Positions 27,622 to 37,632 of a stretch of DNA of 64,000 bases are shown here, piece after piece. Source of the stretch: DAOVXM01 sp963746255. GTDB taxonomy: Bacteria > Chloroflexota > Anaerolineae > Anaerolineales > UBA4823. The position numbers and the translations under genes are program-made. The stretch's first letter is position 1, and every line of letters begins with the position of its first letter. The notes under the pieces were generated by a model, which saw nothing but the letters and a program-made list of their open reading frames with translations, was not told the DNA's origin and made no database searches. The stretch covers positions 868,001-932,000 of the forward strand of contig CAVVAJ010000001.1 of the NCBI GenBank assembly GCA_963746255.1. Direction: 5' to 3'.

Positions 27622-28971
27622 ATGCGCACTACCGACATTGATACATTACTGGAACAGCTGCGTGAGGCGCTGATCAGCGACGATTGGAGTTCTGTCGTAG
27701 ACCTGGTGGAGGCGCTGCGCCCACCTGACCAAGCAGAGCTCTTCAGTGAACTGTCAGAAGAATTGCAGGACGAACTCCTTGAACGGTTAAATCCCGAGGA
27801 CTCAGCTGACATCATGGAAGAACTCGACGATGAGGACGCGGCTGAATTAGCCCAGCGCATGGACTCGGAGGGGTTGGCGCGTATTCTCAACAAGATGGAG
27901 CCTGATGAAGCCGCCGACCTTTTAGGGGATATGACCACAGCCCAAGCAGATCAAGCCTTATCGGCAATCGAAGACACGACCGAGATCCTCCCGCTGCTGG
28001 AATACCATGATGATTCAGCGGGTGGATTGATGACCTCAGCGGACGTCATCCTGCCCCAAGACTTGACCGCACGCGAGGCGCTTGACCACTTGCGCGCAGT
28101 TGCCCCAGATGCCGAGACCGTTTACTACCTATTCGTTGTAGATGACGATATGCGCTTGGTTGGGGTTGTTTCGCTGCGCGAACTGGTGTTATGCCCACCA
28201 GAGGAACCCATCCAAACCGTTATGGATCGCGATGCCATCACCGTTCTGGTAGAAGCAGACCAGGAGGAAGCCGCCCGTTTGATGGCACGCTATGACCTGC
28301 TCGCCCTGCCGGTCGTTGATGCTCAAAATCATCTGCTGGGTATCATCACTCACGACGACTTGGTAGATGTTCTCGAAGTGGAGGCCACGGAAGATATCTA
28401 CCGCCTTGGTGGCGTCACCCAAGACCAACCCGTCGACACCGGTATCGGCACAACCCTGCGCTCCCGGGTGCCCTGGCTGGTGCTCAACCTGGGGACAGCA
28501 ATGATCTCAGCTTTCGTGCTCAGCATATTCAGCGACACAATCGCTCAATTTGCCATCCTGGCAGTGTTCTTCCCGATTGTGGCTGGCGTAAGCGGCAGTG
28601 CAGGTACCCAGACTTTAACAGTAACCGTGCGCGGGCTGGCGCTTGGACTTGTTGAACTGCGTGACGGGTTGAGCACATTGGTCCGCGAAGGCATAATTGG
28701 CTTGTCGAATGGGATCATTATCGGTGCGATCGTTACACTGGTGGCACTGCTCTGGCAAAGCAATCCAATCTTGGGCCTCGTGGTTGGTGCCGCAACCTTC
28801 CTTAACTTGATCTGCGCTGGGGTGGCAGGTGTGCTTGTGCCGCTTGGAATGTCCATCTTTAAGATTGACCCAGCGCTCGCTTCACCAGTCTTGGTGACTA
28901 CGATCACGGATACATTTGGTTATTTCTTCTACTTGGGAATCGCAACGCTGACTCTGGTCTATTTATTATGA
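27622..28971 (+). CDS. mgtE: magnesium transporter MgtE
   Basis: Start at ATG 27622, with AAAGGAGAA upstream. The 449-residue channel has the expected domains: an acidic helical MgtE-N superhelix (about 15-125), two CBS domains (about 130-190 and 195-255) and five C-terminal membrane helices (about 280-449) with the conserved GVSGSAGTQ segment of the pore. It admits Mg2+ in the inner membrane, gated by Mg2+ bound between the N and CBS domains. Length and all domains are intact. It is followed directly by the decayed PEP-synthase-like remnant. Confidence 0.93.
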   Translation: MRTTDIDTLLEQLREALISDDWSSVVDLVEALRPPDQAELFSELSEELQDELLERLNPEDSADIMEELDDEDAAELAQRMDSEGLARILNKMEPDEAADLLGDMTTAQADQALSAIEDTTEILPLLEYHDDSAGGLMTSADVILPQDLTAREALDHLRAVAPDAETVYYLFVVDDDMRLVGVVSLRELVLCPPEEPIQTVMDRDAITVLVEADQEEAARLMARYDLLALPVVDAQNHLLGIITHDDLVDVLEVEATEDIYRLGGVTQDQPVDTGIGTTLRSRVPWLVLNLGTAMISAFVLSIFSDTIAQFAILAVFFPIVAGVSGSAGTQTLTVTVRGLALGLVELRDGLSTLVREGIIGLSNGIIIGAIVTLVALLWQSNPILGLVVGAATFLNLICAGVAGVLVPLGMSIFKIDPALASPVLVTTITDTFGYFFYLGIATLTLVYLL

Positions 28972-28983
28972 AAGAGGTTAGCT

Positions 28984-29454
28984 ATGCGCAGTTATATCCG
29001 AGATTTTTCAGCCCTTCCACATGAGGAATTCCCTCGGCTGGGGGCAAAGGCGCTACGTTGGCACGTCTATTCCAGGACGGCTACCCGGTGCCGGAAGGGT
29101 TTATCATCCTGCCGACCGCTTTCCAGGATGAACAGCTGATTCCCGAGGCCTGGGAAGAACTCCGCTCCCAAATCCAAGCGATCCGCAAAAGAACAGCTCC
29201 TAATACGCTATTCGCAGTCCGTTCCTCAGCATGGAGTGAAGATTCCGTCCAGACTTCTTTCGCGTTAGAGAATGGCTTTGGTAAGATCAAAGGAGAGGCG
29301 GCTCTCGCATGCAGCGATCGTCGCCCGCGAGCTCGGAATTCCTGCCGTTGTCGGCTGTTGTGATGCCACGCTGCGTTTACAGACCGGTGACCAAGTTTTG
29401 GTTGATGGTGGGCGTGGAGTCGTCGAGATCATTAAACAAGCACCGATCAGCTGA
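28984..29454 (+). pseudogene. PEP synthase / pyruvate-phosphate-dikinase-like gene with an internal deletion
   Basis: The first 45 bases read MRSYIRDFSALPHEEF, then a one-base loss near 29045-29055 moves to another frame giving LARLFQDGYPVPEGF and later VRSSAWSEDS, as in the N-terminal ATP-grasp domain. Within about 40 bases the sequence jumps to RLSHAAIVARELGIPAVVG, the swivelling phosphohistidine domain, which normally lies several hundred residues later. Hence most of the ATP-grasp domain is deleted and at least two frames are used. It is a clear pseudogene. Confidence 0.8.
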
Positions 29455-29580
29455 CTTGTACCCAGAACTTAACGTCAGCAGCTACACAACCTTTACCGCA
29501 CCTAATTCATCGAGGTGCTGCTTAGTTTTCTTGCAGATTTGTTTTCGAGTATACTAAACTTACGCCTAATTCCACGTTAC

Positions 29581-31101
29581 ATGGATGCTCATCACGTGCG
29601 CCAATCACTGGAAGACAATATGCACAAACTGAAAGGTTTTGACCCATCTCCTGACCCAATCAAGGTCACCATTTTCCATACCAATGATATGCACGGCCGG
29701 CTGGAGGCGATGGCGCGGTTGAGCCACTTTGCCCGCAGGCTGCGCGCTCAGGCGGAACAATCTGGCCATAAAGTGTTGTTCTGGGACGCCGGTGACGCCG
29801 CCGATCGCCGCATCCAGATCAGCAGCATCACAAAGGGCGCCGCCTTTATGACGGTGATGAACGCGATGGGTTACCAGCTGCAGACAATGGGGAATGCTAT
29901 TGCACTGCCTTACGGACCCCAAGCGATCGAGGCGGTTGCTGCTCGGGCAAATTTCCCTATCCTGGCAGCCAACTTACGCGACGGAAAAGGACCATTGGTA
30001 CCGGGGGTTAAAGAATATGTCATCCAAACGCTGCCGGGAGGCTTTCAATATGGGGTCATCGGTCTGACCGCTCCCTGGGGGGATATTTATCAGGTCTTTG
30101 ACCTGCATCTACCGGATTTCATCGAAGTCGCAAAAACACTTGTCAAAAAGATCCGCCGCGGGGGTGTAGATATCGTAATCATACTTTCGCACTTAGGTTT
30201 AGAGGATGACCGGCGCCTGGCGACTGCAGTGAAGGGAATCGACCTGATCATCGGGGCCCACTCACACTCTTTGCTGCACACAGGAGAGTACCGTAATGGT
30301 GCGCTGATCACCCAAGCTGGCGAGTACGCCCAGCACCTTGGACGGGTCGATATGGCTATCGATCCAACCTCCGGCCAGATCCGCGATTGTCAAGCGCGTG
30401 TCCTGAGGATCCCGGTCGACGAGCCACCTGACCCCATCGTTATGGAAGCGATCCAAACTGCGGAGGAGGAAACCCAACAAGTGATGGCCCAGCCTTTCGG
30501 CCAACTACAAGCTGCTTTGGAGATCGACCACTATGCAGAATGCAAAATGGGTAATTTAGCCGCAGATATTTTGCGGGTTAGGCTGAACGCCGATATCGGA
30601 ATGGTCGCCAGCGGGCAGTTCCACCACGGTCTGCCAGCAGGAGAGGTCACACTCGGTGACCTGGACAAGGCCTGTTTCTCCTCCGCAAATCCCTGCCTAA
30701 CAATTGTAACCGGAGCTCAAATTTCAGCTGCGTTGGAACGTGGTCTGGACCCCGAACTTTACAAACACATGCTGCACAGTTTCCGTGGTACACCGGTCGG
30801 CATCCCCCAGATCAGCGGTATTCAGGTCTGGTATGACCCCAATCAGGAGTATGGTACGCGGGTGGTGCAGGTATTGGTGGGGGACGAACCTCTGCACCCT
30901 GACCAGACATACCGCCTAGCCCATACCGATGCGGAGACGATGGAGGAGTGGGGTTATCTCGAACTGAATGAAAATCAGCCCAGTGATCATGAGGTACCTA
31001 CGATCTTGAGGGAAGCGATCGCAGAATATCTCAGCCAAAACTCACCAGTCTCTGCTCCAAGCCTGGGGCGATATCAAGCTAGCTCGGAAGCTGGTAAGTA
31101 G
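29581..31101 (+). CDS. 5'-nucleotidase/UDP-sugar-hydrolase family protein with altered active site
   Basis: About 506 residues from ATG 29581 (a further ATG lies at 29620). An N-terminal metallophosphatase domain (about 30-260) is followed by a 5'-nucleotidase C-terminal domain (about 290-490). Metal-binding motifs HTNDMHGR, WDAGDA, SHLGLEDD and GAHSHS are present. The motif normally GNHEFDxG reads GNAIALPYG, so the catalytic His and its partner Asp are missing. No signal peptide is seen, which is unusual for this usually exported family. It may be a variant subfamily with another substrate or a non-catalytic form. Confidence 0.75.
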   Translation: MDAHHVRQSLEDNMHKLKGFDPSPDPIKVTIFHTNDMHGRLEAMARLSHFARRLRAQAEQSGHKVLFWDAGDAADRRIQISSITKGAAFMTVMNAMGYQLQTMGNAIALPYGPQAIEAVAARANFPILAANLRDGKGPLVPGVKEYVIQTLPGGFQYGVIGLTAPWGDIYQVFDLHLPDFIEVAKTLVKKIRRGGVDIVIILSHLGLEDDRRLATAVKGIDLIIGAHSHSLLHTGEYRNGALITQAGEYAQHLGRVDMAIDPTSGQIRDCQARVLRIPVDEPPDPIVMEAIQTAEEETQQVMAQPFGQLQAALEIDHYAECKMGNLAADILRVRLNADIGMVASGQFHHGLPAGEVTLGDLDKACFSSANPCLTIVTGAQISAALERGLDPELYKHMLHSFRGTPVGIPQISGIQVWYDPNQEYGTRVVQVLVGDEPLHPDQTYRLAHTDAETMEEWGYLELNENQPSDHEVPTILREAIAEYLSQNSPVSAPSLGRYQASSEAGK

Positions 31102-31180
31102 CTAAGGCGAAGAGCTCCGATCATTCCCCACTTGAAGTCGATTTCATTGTACAATAGGGATCAAGATTGGAGATAAACAA

Positions 31181-32279
31181 ATGCAAGATCTGATTGATTC
31201 ATTGACTGAAAGCCAAACAAAAATCCAGAACTTACTGGTGCGTCTTTGACGTAGCTGGAAAACAATCCCAAATAGCTGAACTGCAGAAAAAATCAGAAGA
31301 CCCGGATTTGTGGGGAGATCCTGAATACGCCCAGCGAGTGATGAAGAAGCTGTCGGCGCTGCGCGATGAGGTGCAAAGCTGGCAGGTTTTAGAACAGCGC
31401 GTGCAGGATGCCCTGGAACTCGCACAGCTCGAAGATGAAAGCTTGTGTACAGACTTGGAAGCAGAAAGCCAAGCCCTGCAGAGTGAAATTGACCGGCGAG
31501 AGTTCCTGGCAATGCTTTCCGGCAAATATGACCGGGGTGATGCCCTGCTAGCGATCCATGCCGGAGCAGGCGGCACTGATTCCCAGGATTGGGCGGAAAT
31601 GCTTCAGCGCATGTATTTGCGCTGGGCAGAACGGAATGGGTATAAAACGGAGATACTTGATCTGAGCGAAGGCGATGAGGCGGGTATCAAAAGTTCGACC
31701 ATCAGTGTTGAGGGAAGCTACGCGTATGGTTATCTGCGCGCTGAAAAAGGTGTCCACCGCCTCGTGCGTTTATCCCCGTTCGACTCGAACCACCGCCGGC
31801 ATACTTCTTTCGTCCTAGTAGAAATCCTACCTCAAGTAGCAGATGACACCACCATTGTGATAAATTCGAGCGACATACGTCTTGATACTTACCGATCCGC
31901 AGGAGCTGGCGGGCAAAATGTGCAGAAGAACGACACTGCGGTCCGGATTACTCACATTCCAACAGGCATCGTTGTCACCTGTCAAAATGAACGCTCGCAG
32001 CTGCAGAACCGCGAGAATGCGATGAAAGTACTGCGGGCGCGTTTGCTGGAAATCAAACAAGCCGAACAGGAACAGCATATGTCCGAACTGCGCGGTGAAT
32101 TCCAGAAGGTAGAATGGGGCAGTCAAATCCGCTCCTACGTGCTGCATCCGTACCAGATGGTCAAAGACCACCGCACGGAATATGAGACCGGCAACACCCA
32201 AGCTGTATTGGATGGTGATATCGGGGATTTCATTGAAGCGTACCTGCGTGCCAACGTTGGCCACGGGAAGAGGGCTTAA
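31181..32279 (+). CDS. prfB: peptide chain release factor 2 with programmed +1 frameshift
   Basis: Reading starts at ATG 31181 and after 22 codons reaches CTT TGA C (31244-31250). Shifting +1 after CTT continues as DVAGKQSQIAEL to the stop at 32279, for about 365 residues. The discriminator SPF lies in RLSPFDSNHRRH and the peptidyl-hydrolase GGQ in SAGAGGQNVQKNDTA. RF2 reads UAA and UGA, and the frameshift is the family's well-known autoregulation. A TACAAT box sits upstream near 31149, and GGAGA precedes the ATG. The frameshift is functional and not decay. Confidence 0.95.
31244..31250 (+). promoter_or_regulatory. prfB programmed frameshift site
   Basis: CTT TGA C at 31244-31250, the classic slippery Leu codon followed by the in-frame UGA and C. 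Low RF2 lets the ribosome slip +1 into the frame of the main protein. A GGTG lies a few bases before and could serve as the weak internal Shine-Dalgarno. Confidence 0.93.
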
Positions 32280-32378
32280 GAGCGGATCCCATCCTAGTTT
32301 TCCAGCGTGCAGGTCGCAGCGCTTCCTGCACTGTCGAAACAACAAGGTCTACCAACAATAAATCATTCACTTAGCACG

Positions 32379-34916
32379 ATGAGAATGCACAGGATAACTA
32401 AGCTGCCTGCAAGCTGGCTAACAGCCGTCTTATTATTGGCAGCAATGTCCTCATTGAGCGGCTGCCTGACACTCCAAGACCCGGAAGCTTCCCAAGAACA
32501 ATCGCAGGAAACCATCGCCACATTAAATGATGGCGATGTCTTCAAGCAATCACTCATCAGCCGGCGGCAGAACTTCAATACGCTGCAACTTTGGCTGCGG
32601 GTGCCCGAAGAAACTGCCACAGACGGGGCTACACTGAAAGTTCACATAGCCCCTGCTGAACAACCTGGTGTCCTGGTCGGCAGCGGAGTCTATGCCTTGG
32701 GGGATATCCAACGCAGCGGGACACTCCAAATCCCGATCCATGATAATGGCGATGTCAGTACCGCAGCTTACGAACTTGAGCTGGAGTTATCAGGGGGGAC
32801 GCTGCAGGTCCTCGGACGGACAGGCGACGTATACCCAGCCGGGGAGGCAAGCCTAAACGGTGAAGTGCTGCCTATCGATGCCACCTTCAGGTTGACGTAC
32901 GAGTATGACGCATACTCGCTCTGGCAAGATGCCAACACCTTATTAAGCTTGTCCTGGTTAGTTTTCCCATTGGGGGTGCTTTTGTGGCTGCCTGGATGGC
33001 TGCTCCTCGATTGGAGTGGGATCAGTACTAAATTCCATACCATCGAACGTTTTGCGTTGGCAATCGGCGTGAGTTTGGCAGCGATCCCCGTGATTATGAC
33101 CTGGACATCAGCGCTAAACCTGCAGTGGACGCAAGAGGTCTTGCTGTTATCTGCAGTCGGCATGATTATCCTCGCCGTCGTAAATTACTGGATCAAAACA
33201 CGCCGGCAGGATCCAACTTCTAGATATGAGGACCAGCTAAGTACCAGCCAGGAAAATGACCACCAGCGCTGGATGGACGGACTGCTGACCATCGCCATAG
33301 TTGGAGTCACCCTGCTCAGCCTGCTGGTCAGGATTGCGATGGTGCGCGATCTATCCGCGCCACCCTGGGTAGATGCAGTGCACCACGGAACCCTGACACA
33401 CTTAATTCAGCTTCAAGGTGCGTACCCGGAAAGCTTTGCACCCTATCTGGCGCTGGAGGCGGGTAGCTACCACCTCGGGTTCCATGCAGTACTGGCATTC
33501 ACCCTTTGGTTAGCAGGTCTGGAGATACCGTTTGGGATGCTTATCATCGGGCAGGTGCTGAACGCACTGGCAGTGATCGCAGTTTATTTGCTGACCAGCA
33601 CACTAACCAAAAATCGCTGGGCGGGAGTCATAGCGGCGCTGATCGCAGGGTTGATCACGCCGATGCCGGCATATTACACCAGCTGGGGACGCTACACCCA
33701 GCTGGCAGGTTTATTGATCCTACCAGCAGCACTGGCGGTCTTCGTAGAGCTCTTGGAACGCCTGCAGGTGAACGATAGAAATGTATATTCGGGCGGGTGG
33801 CAGGATGCTCTGCGGCGCCTATGGCGAGAGAACTGGAAGGTGCTCATACTGCTATCGTTGCTGCTGGCAGGGATATTCATCACCCATATGCGAGTGGCAG
33901 CTTTTACGATCAGCTTGGCAGGGATCTATTACTGCTATTGGCTGCTGGTGAGCTTCCCCCGTGGAGTCACCATGCAGCAGGCAATTACGGAGATATTTGG
34001 ATTGCTGATTATTGCGTTTATCAGCTTGGTACTACTGCTGCCATGGCTCCCGACGACGGTCTCCAATCTGCTGCTGCCCAAACTCAACGCCTGGAGCGGG
34101 CTCACCACCACACCGTTCAGCGATTTTTCCTGGAACTACCTGACGACTGCGCTCGGACGCTTAAGCCTGGTTTTGGCGGGATTGGGATTCGTTTGGGGAC
34201 TGCTGAGGCGCCGGGCTTTTCCTCTTGTACTTGCGGTTTGGGCGGCATCGCTCTTCGCGCTTGCGAACCTCAATGCCTTCGGGTTGCCTGGCGGCAGCTT
34301 TATAAACAATACCTCGGTTACAATCACACTCTTTATGCCCATTACACTGCTTGGCGGTTACTTCACTGCCGACTTGTTGGGGGTGATTACAAAACACCTT
34401 CCAGGTCCTTGGAGATACCTGCCCGTTTCTCTGGCTGTGATTGCCCTCGCTGCAGCAGCCTCTTTGGGATTCCGTTCGCTAGTACCGTTATTAAACCCGG
34501 TCACTTTCCTTTACCGGGCAGGTGATAGACCAGCCTTGGAGTGGGTGGACGCAAACCTGCCTGGGGGAGCCGAAATCCTGATCAACCCCTTCCCTTGGGG
34601 TTATGGTCTATACGCCGGGAACGATGGTGCATTTTGGTTGTCAGTTCTGACCGAAAACCCATCGATGCCCCCACCAGTGCTGTACGGCATCAGCAATGAC
34701 CAGGATGAAGTTGCACGGATCAACCAGCTCAGCCAAGCAGTCCTTACGAATGGATCTAACCCAGAAACGATAGCGAACCTGATGAAGGAGAACGATATCC
34801 CTTATATGCTGATTGGTGCCCGAGGTGGCGTGCTGCCGCCAGCCGTATACATGGACAGCGAGCTGTTTAAACTGCTTTACCAAGCGGAAGGGGCGTTCGT
34901 TTTTAAACGCAGGTAA
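32379..34916 (+). CDS. large multipass membrane protein, glycosyltransferase-39-like
   Basis: About 846 residues from ATG 32379. A lipobox-like signal (LLLAAMSSLSGC) precedes a 170-residue extracellular beta-rich domain, then about 12 membrane helices begin near residue 190. A short loop after the fifth helix contains DAVHHGTLTH, and one extracellular loop has TSWGRYTQLAG. The plan is like polyprenol-dependent glycosyltransferases and the DUF6541-type proteins of Chloroflexota, but no defining DD/EXD catalytic pair can be assigned with confidence. No other envelope gene is adjacent. The C-terminal 200 residues are soluble and resemble the extracytoplasmic domain of such enzymes. Confidence 0.65.
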   Translation: MRMHRITKLPASWLTAVLLLAAMSSLSGCLTLQDPEASQEQSQETIATLNDGDVFKQSLISRRQNFNTLQLWLRVPEETATDGATLKVHIAPAEQPGVLVGSGVYALGDIQRSGTLQIPIHDNGDVSTAAYELELELSGGTLQVLGRTGDVYPAGEASLNGEVLPIDATFRLTYEYDAYSLWQDANTLLSLSWLVFPLGVLLWLPGWLLLDWSGISTKFHTIERFALAIGVSLAAIPVIMTWTSALNLQWTQEVLLLSAVGMIILAVVNYWIKTRRQDPTSRYEDQLSTSQENDHQRWMDGLLTIAIVGVTLLSLLVRIAMVRDLSAPPWVDAVHHGTLTHLIQLQGAYPESFAPYLALEAGSYHLGFHAVLAFTLWLAGLEIPFGMLIIGQVLNALAVIAVYLLTSTLTKNRWAGVIAALIAGLITPMPAYYTSWGRYTQLAGLLILPAALAVFVELLERLQVNDRNVYSGGWQDALRRLWRENWKVLILLSLLLAGIFITHMRVAAFTISLAGIYYCYWLLVSFPRGVTMQQAITEIFGLLIIAFISLVLLLPWLPTTVSNLLLPKLNAWSGLTTTPFSDFSWNYLTTALGRLSLVLAGLGFVWGLLRRRAFPLVLAVWAASLFALANLNAFGLPGGSFINNTSVTITLFMPITLLGGYFTADLLGVITKHLPGPWRYLPVSLAVIALAAAASLGFRSLVPLLNPVTFLYRAGDRPALEWVDANLPGGAEILINPFPWGYGLYAGNDGAFWLSVLTENPSMPPPVLYGISNDQDEVARINQLSQAVLTNGSNPETIANLMKENDIPYMLIGARGGVLPPAVYMDSELFKLLYQAEGAFVFKRR

Positions 34917-35358
34917 GCACTTGCCAACGGGTACAGTTAAAAGAGAGCGACCCAACTAGTGGTGGGGTATCGGGATAGACGATCGTCTTTGATAAATATC
35001 CCAATGAATGAGGAGGAACCACTTCCCAGTTGGGTCGTCCGGCCAGGAGCAGAGGAGGACAACGTGAATAAATTTCTGACGATAATTATGGATAAATGGG
35101 CAAATAGATATAGGTCGTCTAAAATACGCTGCTGTTGTCCATCTGCGAGGAGGATTTGTGCGGCTGAATTTGACTTATATGCACCTCGATTGTGAATGCC
35201 AACTTGTTTACCATTCTTGATGCGGATTATCCATTCTTTGCAAATAGTCTTGCAGGATCATTTTAGCATATATTATTCTCGGATGCAATATATTTTTATA
35301 AAATTTCATTTTTGTCAGGAAAAGTTTTAATCTCACCCCACAAGAACTGAGGAGGACC
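34917..35358. other. intergenic region with a nested palindrome
   Basis: This 440-base spacer contains the long nested inverted repeat at 34948-35037. A small frame (from GTG 35064, preceded by AGAGGAGGAC, to 35195) could encode 43 residues but has no recognisable protein character. The part after 35220 is very AT-rich and probably holds the promoter of the MFS gene. Confidence 0.4.
34948..35037. repeat. 90-bp nested inverted repeat
   Basis: CGACCCAACT (34948-34957) pairs with AGTTGGGTCG (35028-35037), AGTGGT (34958-34963) with ACCACT (35018-35023) and GGGATA (34972-34977) with TATCCC (34997-35002). A central 10-bp palindrome GACGATCGTC spans 34978-34987. The pieces nest in order, so the whole could fold as one long branched hairpin. 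There is no T run after it, so it is not a plain terminator. Confidence 0.6.
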
Positions 35359-36621
35359 ATGAGCAGCTCCCAACAAACACCAGGTAGCAATCCCGAACGC
35401 ATCGACCGTAACATCTGGGTGCTGTCGGCGACCTCGTTTCTAACCGATATCTCCTCCGAGATGCTGATCAACTTGCTGCCGCTCTTTCTGGCAAATGTGC
35501 TGGGGGTGCGCACGCTAACGATCGGATTAATTGAAGGCATTGCGGAGACAACCGCCAGTATGATCAAAATCATTTCCGGCCGGCTGTCGGACCGGTTCGC
35601 TACCCGCAAGAAACCAGCCGTTCTGGGATATGCGTTCTCTGCTTTGTCAAAACCCCTGCTCTACTGGGCAAGTTCGTGGGTCGGAGTATTGTTTGTGCGT
35701 TTCACCGACCGGGTTGGGAAAGGTATCCGCACCGCACCGCGCGACGCCCTATTAGCCGATAGCGCGCTCCCATCCCAGCGCGGCTTGGTATTCGGCCTGC
35801 ACCGGGCGGCAGATACCGCGGGGGCTTTTATTGGGCTGCTTGTAGCGACTATGATTATTTCTCGGACTCAAGGGGAAACCAACTTGCTGACCAGGAGCAC
35901 GTTCCAATATTTGGTCATTGCCAGCGTCATCCCGGCTGTGCTGGGGGTAGTAATCCTGGCAATAGGGGCACGCGAGGTGCGCAGTCAATTCGCAAGCAAT
36001 CCACAGCCCGCCAGCGGGGTGGCGATCTACAAGCAACTCGACAAACGGTTTTATTTATTTCTGCTGGTTGTGCTAATCTTCACGCTTGGCAACTCCGCAG
36101 ATGCCTTCATTATCCTGCGCGCCCAGGAGCGCGGCCTGACCGTACTGCAGATCATGGGTGTTCTGCTCAGCTTCACGGCAGTTTATGCCCTGTTCTCTGG
36201 CCCGGCAGGAGCGTTATCTGACCGTATTGGCCGCCGGAAAGTCCTGCTGAGCGGCTGGCTGCTGTACGCGGCGGTTTACCTTGGGTTGGCACTCGCCGGT
36301 GCTGGTTGGCAGGTCTGGTTGCTTTATGCAATCTACGGCTTGTTCTACACGCTGACCGAGGGCACTGCCAAAGCACTGGTCGCTGACTTGATTCCCGGAG
36401 AGCAGCGCGGCACAGCGTATGGTCTGTTCAACGGGGCAATAGGATTGGCTGCACTGCCAGCTTCTCTCGTGGCCGGGTTGTTGTGGCAGGGAATCGGTTC
36501 GTGGGGTGGTCTTGGGCCGGCTGCGCCTTTCCTGCTGGGCGCCCTACTGGCGCTGACAGCTGTGGTTTTGTTCCAAGTCTGGTTTGGAAGGGCCGAAAAA
36601 AATGCCGTCAGATTGGAGTGA
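35359..36621 (+). CDS. MFS transporter
   Basis: The 420-residue permease has about 12 membrane helices in two halves. The MFS loop-2/3 motif reads GRLSDRFATRKKP (near residue 78), and the loop after helix 8 is GALSDRIGRRKVL (near 290). VRFTDRVGKGIRTAPRDALLAD (near 115-135) resembles the conserved loop of a family of bacterial permeases often annotated as MFS with unknown substrate. GAGGAGGACC precedes the ATG. No neighbouring gene hints at the substrate. It is intact and single. Confidence 0.88.
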   Translation: MSSSQQTPGSNPERIDRNIWVLSATSFLTDISSEMLINLLPLFLANVLGVRTLTIGLIEGIAETTASMIKIISGRLSDRFATRKKPAVLGYAFSALSKPLLYWASSWVGVLFVRFTDRVGKGIRTAPRDALLADSALPSQRGLVFGLHRAADTAGAFIGLLVATMIISRTQGETNLLTRSTFQYLVIASVIPAVLGVVILAIGAREVRSQFASNPQPASGVAIYKQLDKRFYLFLLVVLIFTLGNSADAFIILRAQERGLTVLQIMGVLLSFTAVYALFSGPAGALSDRIGRRKVLLSGWLLYAAVYLGLALAGAGWQVWLLYAIYGLFYTLTEGTAKALVADLIPGEQRGTAYGLFNGAIGLAALPASLVAGLLWQGIGSWGGLGPAAPFLLGALLALTAVVLFQVWFGRAEKNAVRLE

Positions 36622-36783
36622 CCCTTTCTATACGCTGTACCGTAAACTGCACAGACATTGGCTGATAAAATCTACCAAACATTCAACAACAGCAGATAGC
36701 AATATATAAAAAATATGATGACAAAACCGTGCAGCCCACAGTGCAAGAGCCGCATGGGTCACTCTAATTAACCGAGCAAGAAA

Positions 36784-37632
36784 ATGAAAAATCCTGTTCA
36801 TCAATTCACAGAAATTAGCGCTGTCATCTTCGATCTCGATGGCACCCTCTACCTAGGCGAGAAAGCGCTTCCGGGAGCCAGCGATGTTGTAGCACAGCTG
36901 CGGCGGGTGGGATTAAAGGTGCTCTTTATCACCAACAAGCCGCTCGAACCGCGCCAGTCATACGCAGCTAAACTCACCCGCCTGGGCATCCACAGCGAAC
37001 CAGAGGATGTGATCACATCGGGCTTTGTCCTCGGCTATCATTTGGCGCACAGCTATCCAGAGCTGGCACTATATGTCGTAGGTGAAGACATCCTCAAAAC
37101 TGAACTGCGGGCGCATGGCCTGCTGGTCTTGGACGAGCTCGCTGAGCAGGATCCAATGACAGTTATTAACCCGCAAGGGATCGATGCAGTTGTGGTGGCA
37201 TTCGACCGGACGCTGGACTACCGCAAACTTAACACCGCCTACCAGGCTTTGATGGGCGGGGCCAGGTTCTTCGCCACCAACCCCGATAAAACCTGCCCGA
37301 TGCCTGGCGGAGGCATCCCTGACGCAGGTGCTACCATTGCAGCCCTGGGACATCTCACCGGTCGAGAAGTTGAACTGCTGGCGGGGAAGCCTTCTGCGCT
37401 GATGATGGAAGTTGCATTGCAGAATATTGACCTGCCCCCGCAGCGCTGCCTGCTTGTTGGTGACCGGTTGGAGACTGACATCAAAATGGGACAGACCGCT
37501 GGAATGCAAACCGCATTAGTCTTGAGCGGTGCCACGAGCCGCCAGGCGGCTGAACGCTGGACCCCGCCACCGGATGTCATTTTGGGGGACGTGGGTGAAC
37601 TGCCGAAGTACTTTGAGCTAGTATCAGAGTGA
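36784..37632 (+). CDS. HAD-IIA (NagD-like) phosphatase
   Basis: The 282-residue protein has HAD motif I FDLDGTLYLG (Asp nucleophile near residue 19), motif II ITNKPLEPRQS (usual TNN reads TNK), the cap C2 insert (about 90-190), motif III Lys in LLAGKPSALM and motif IV GDRLETDI. It is a cytoplasmic sugar- or nucleotide-phosphatase type enzyme; the substrate is unclear. It stands alone after MFS, with no obvious operon partner. Confidence 0.88.
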   Translation: MKNPVHQFTEISAVIFDLDGTLYLGEKALPGASDVVAQLRRVGLKVLFITNKPLEPRQSYAAKLTRLGIHSEPEDVITSGFVLGYHLAHSYPELALYVVGEDILKTELRAHGLLVLDELAEQDPMTVINPQGIDAVVVAFDRTLDYRKLNTAYQALMGGARFFATNPDKTCPMPGGGIPDAGATIAALGHLTGREVELLAGKPSALMMEVALQNIDLPPQRCLLVGDRLETDIKMGQTAGMQTALVLSGATSRQAAERWTPPPDVILGDVGELPKYFELVSE

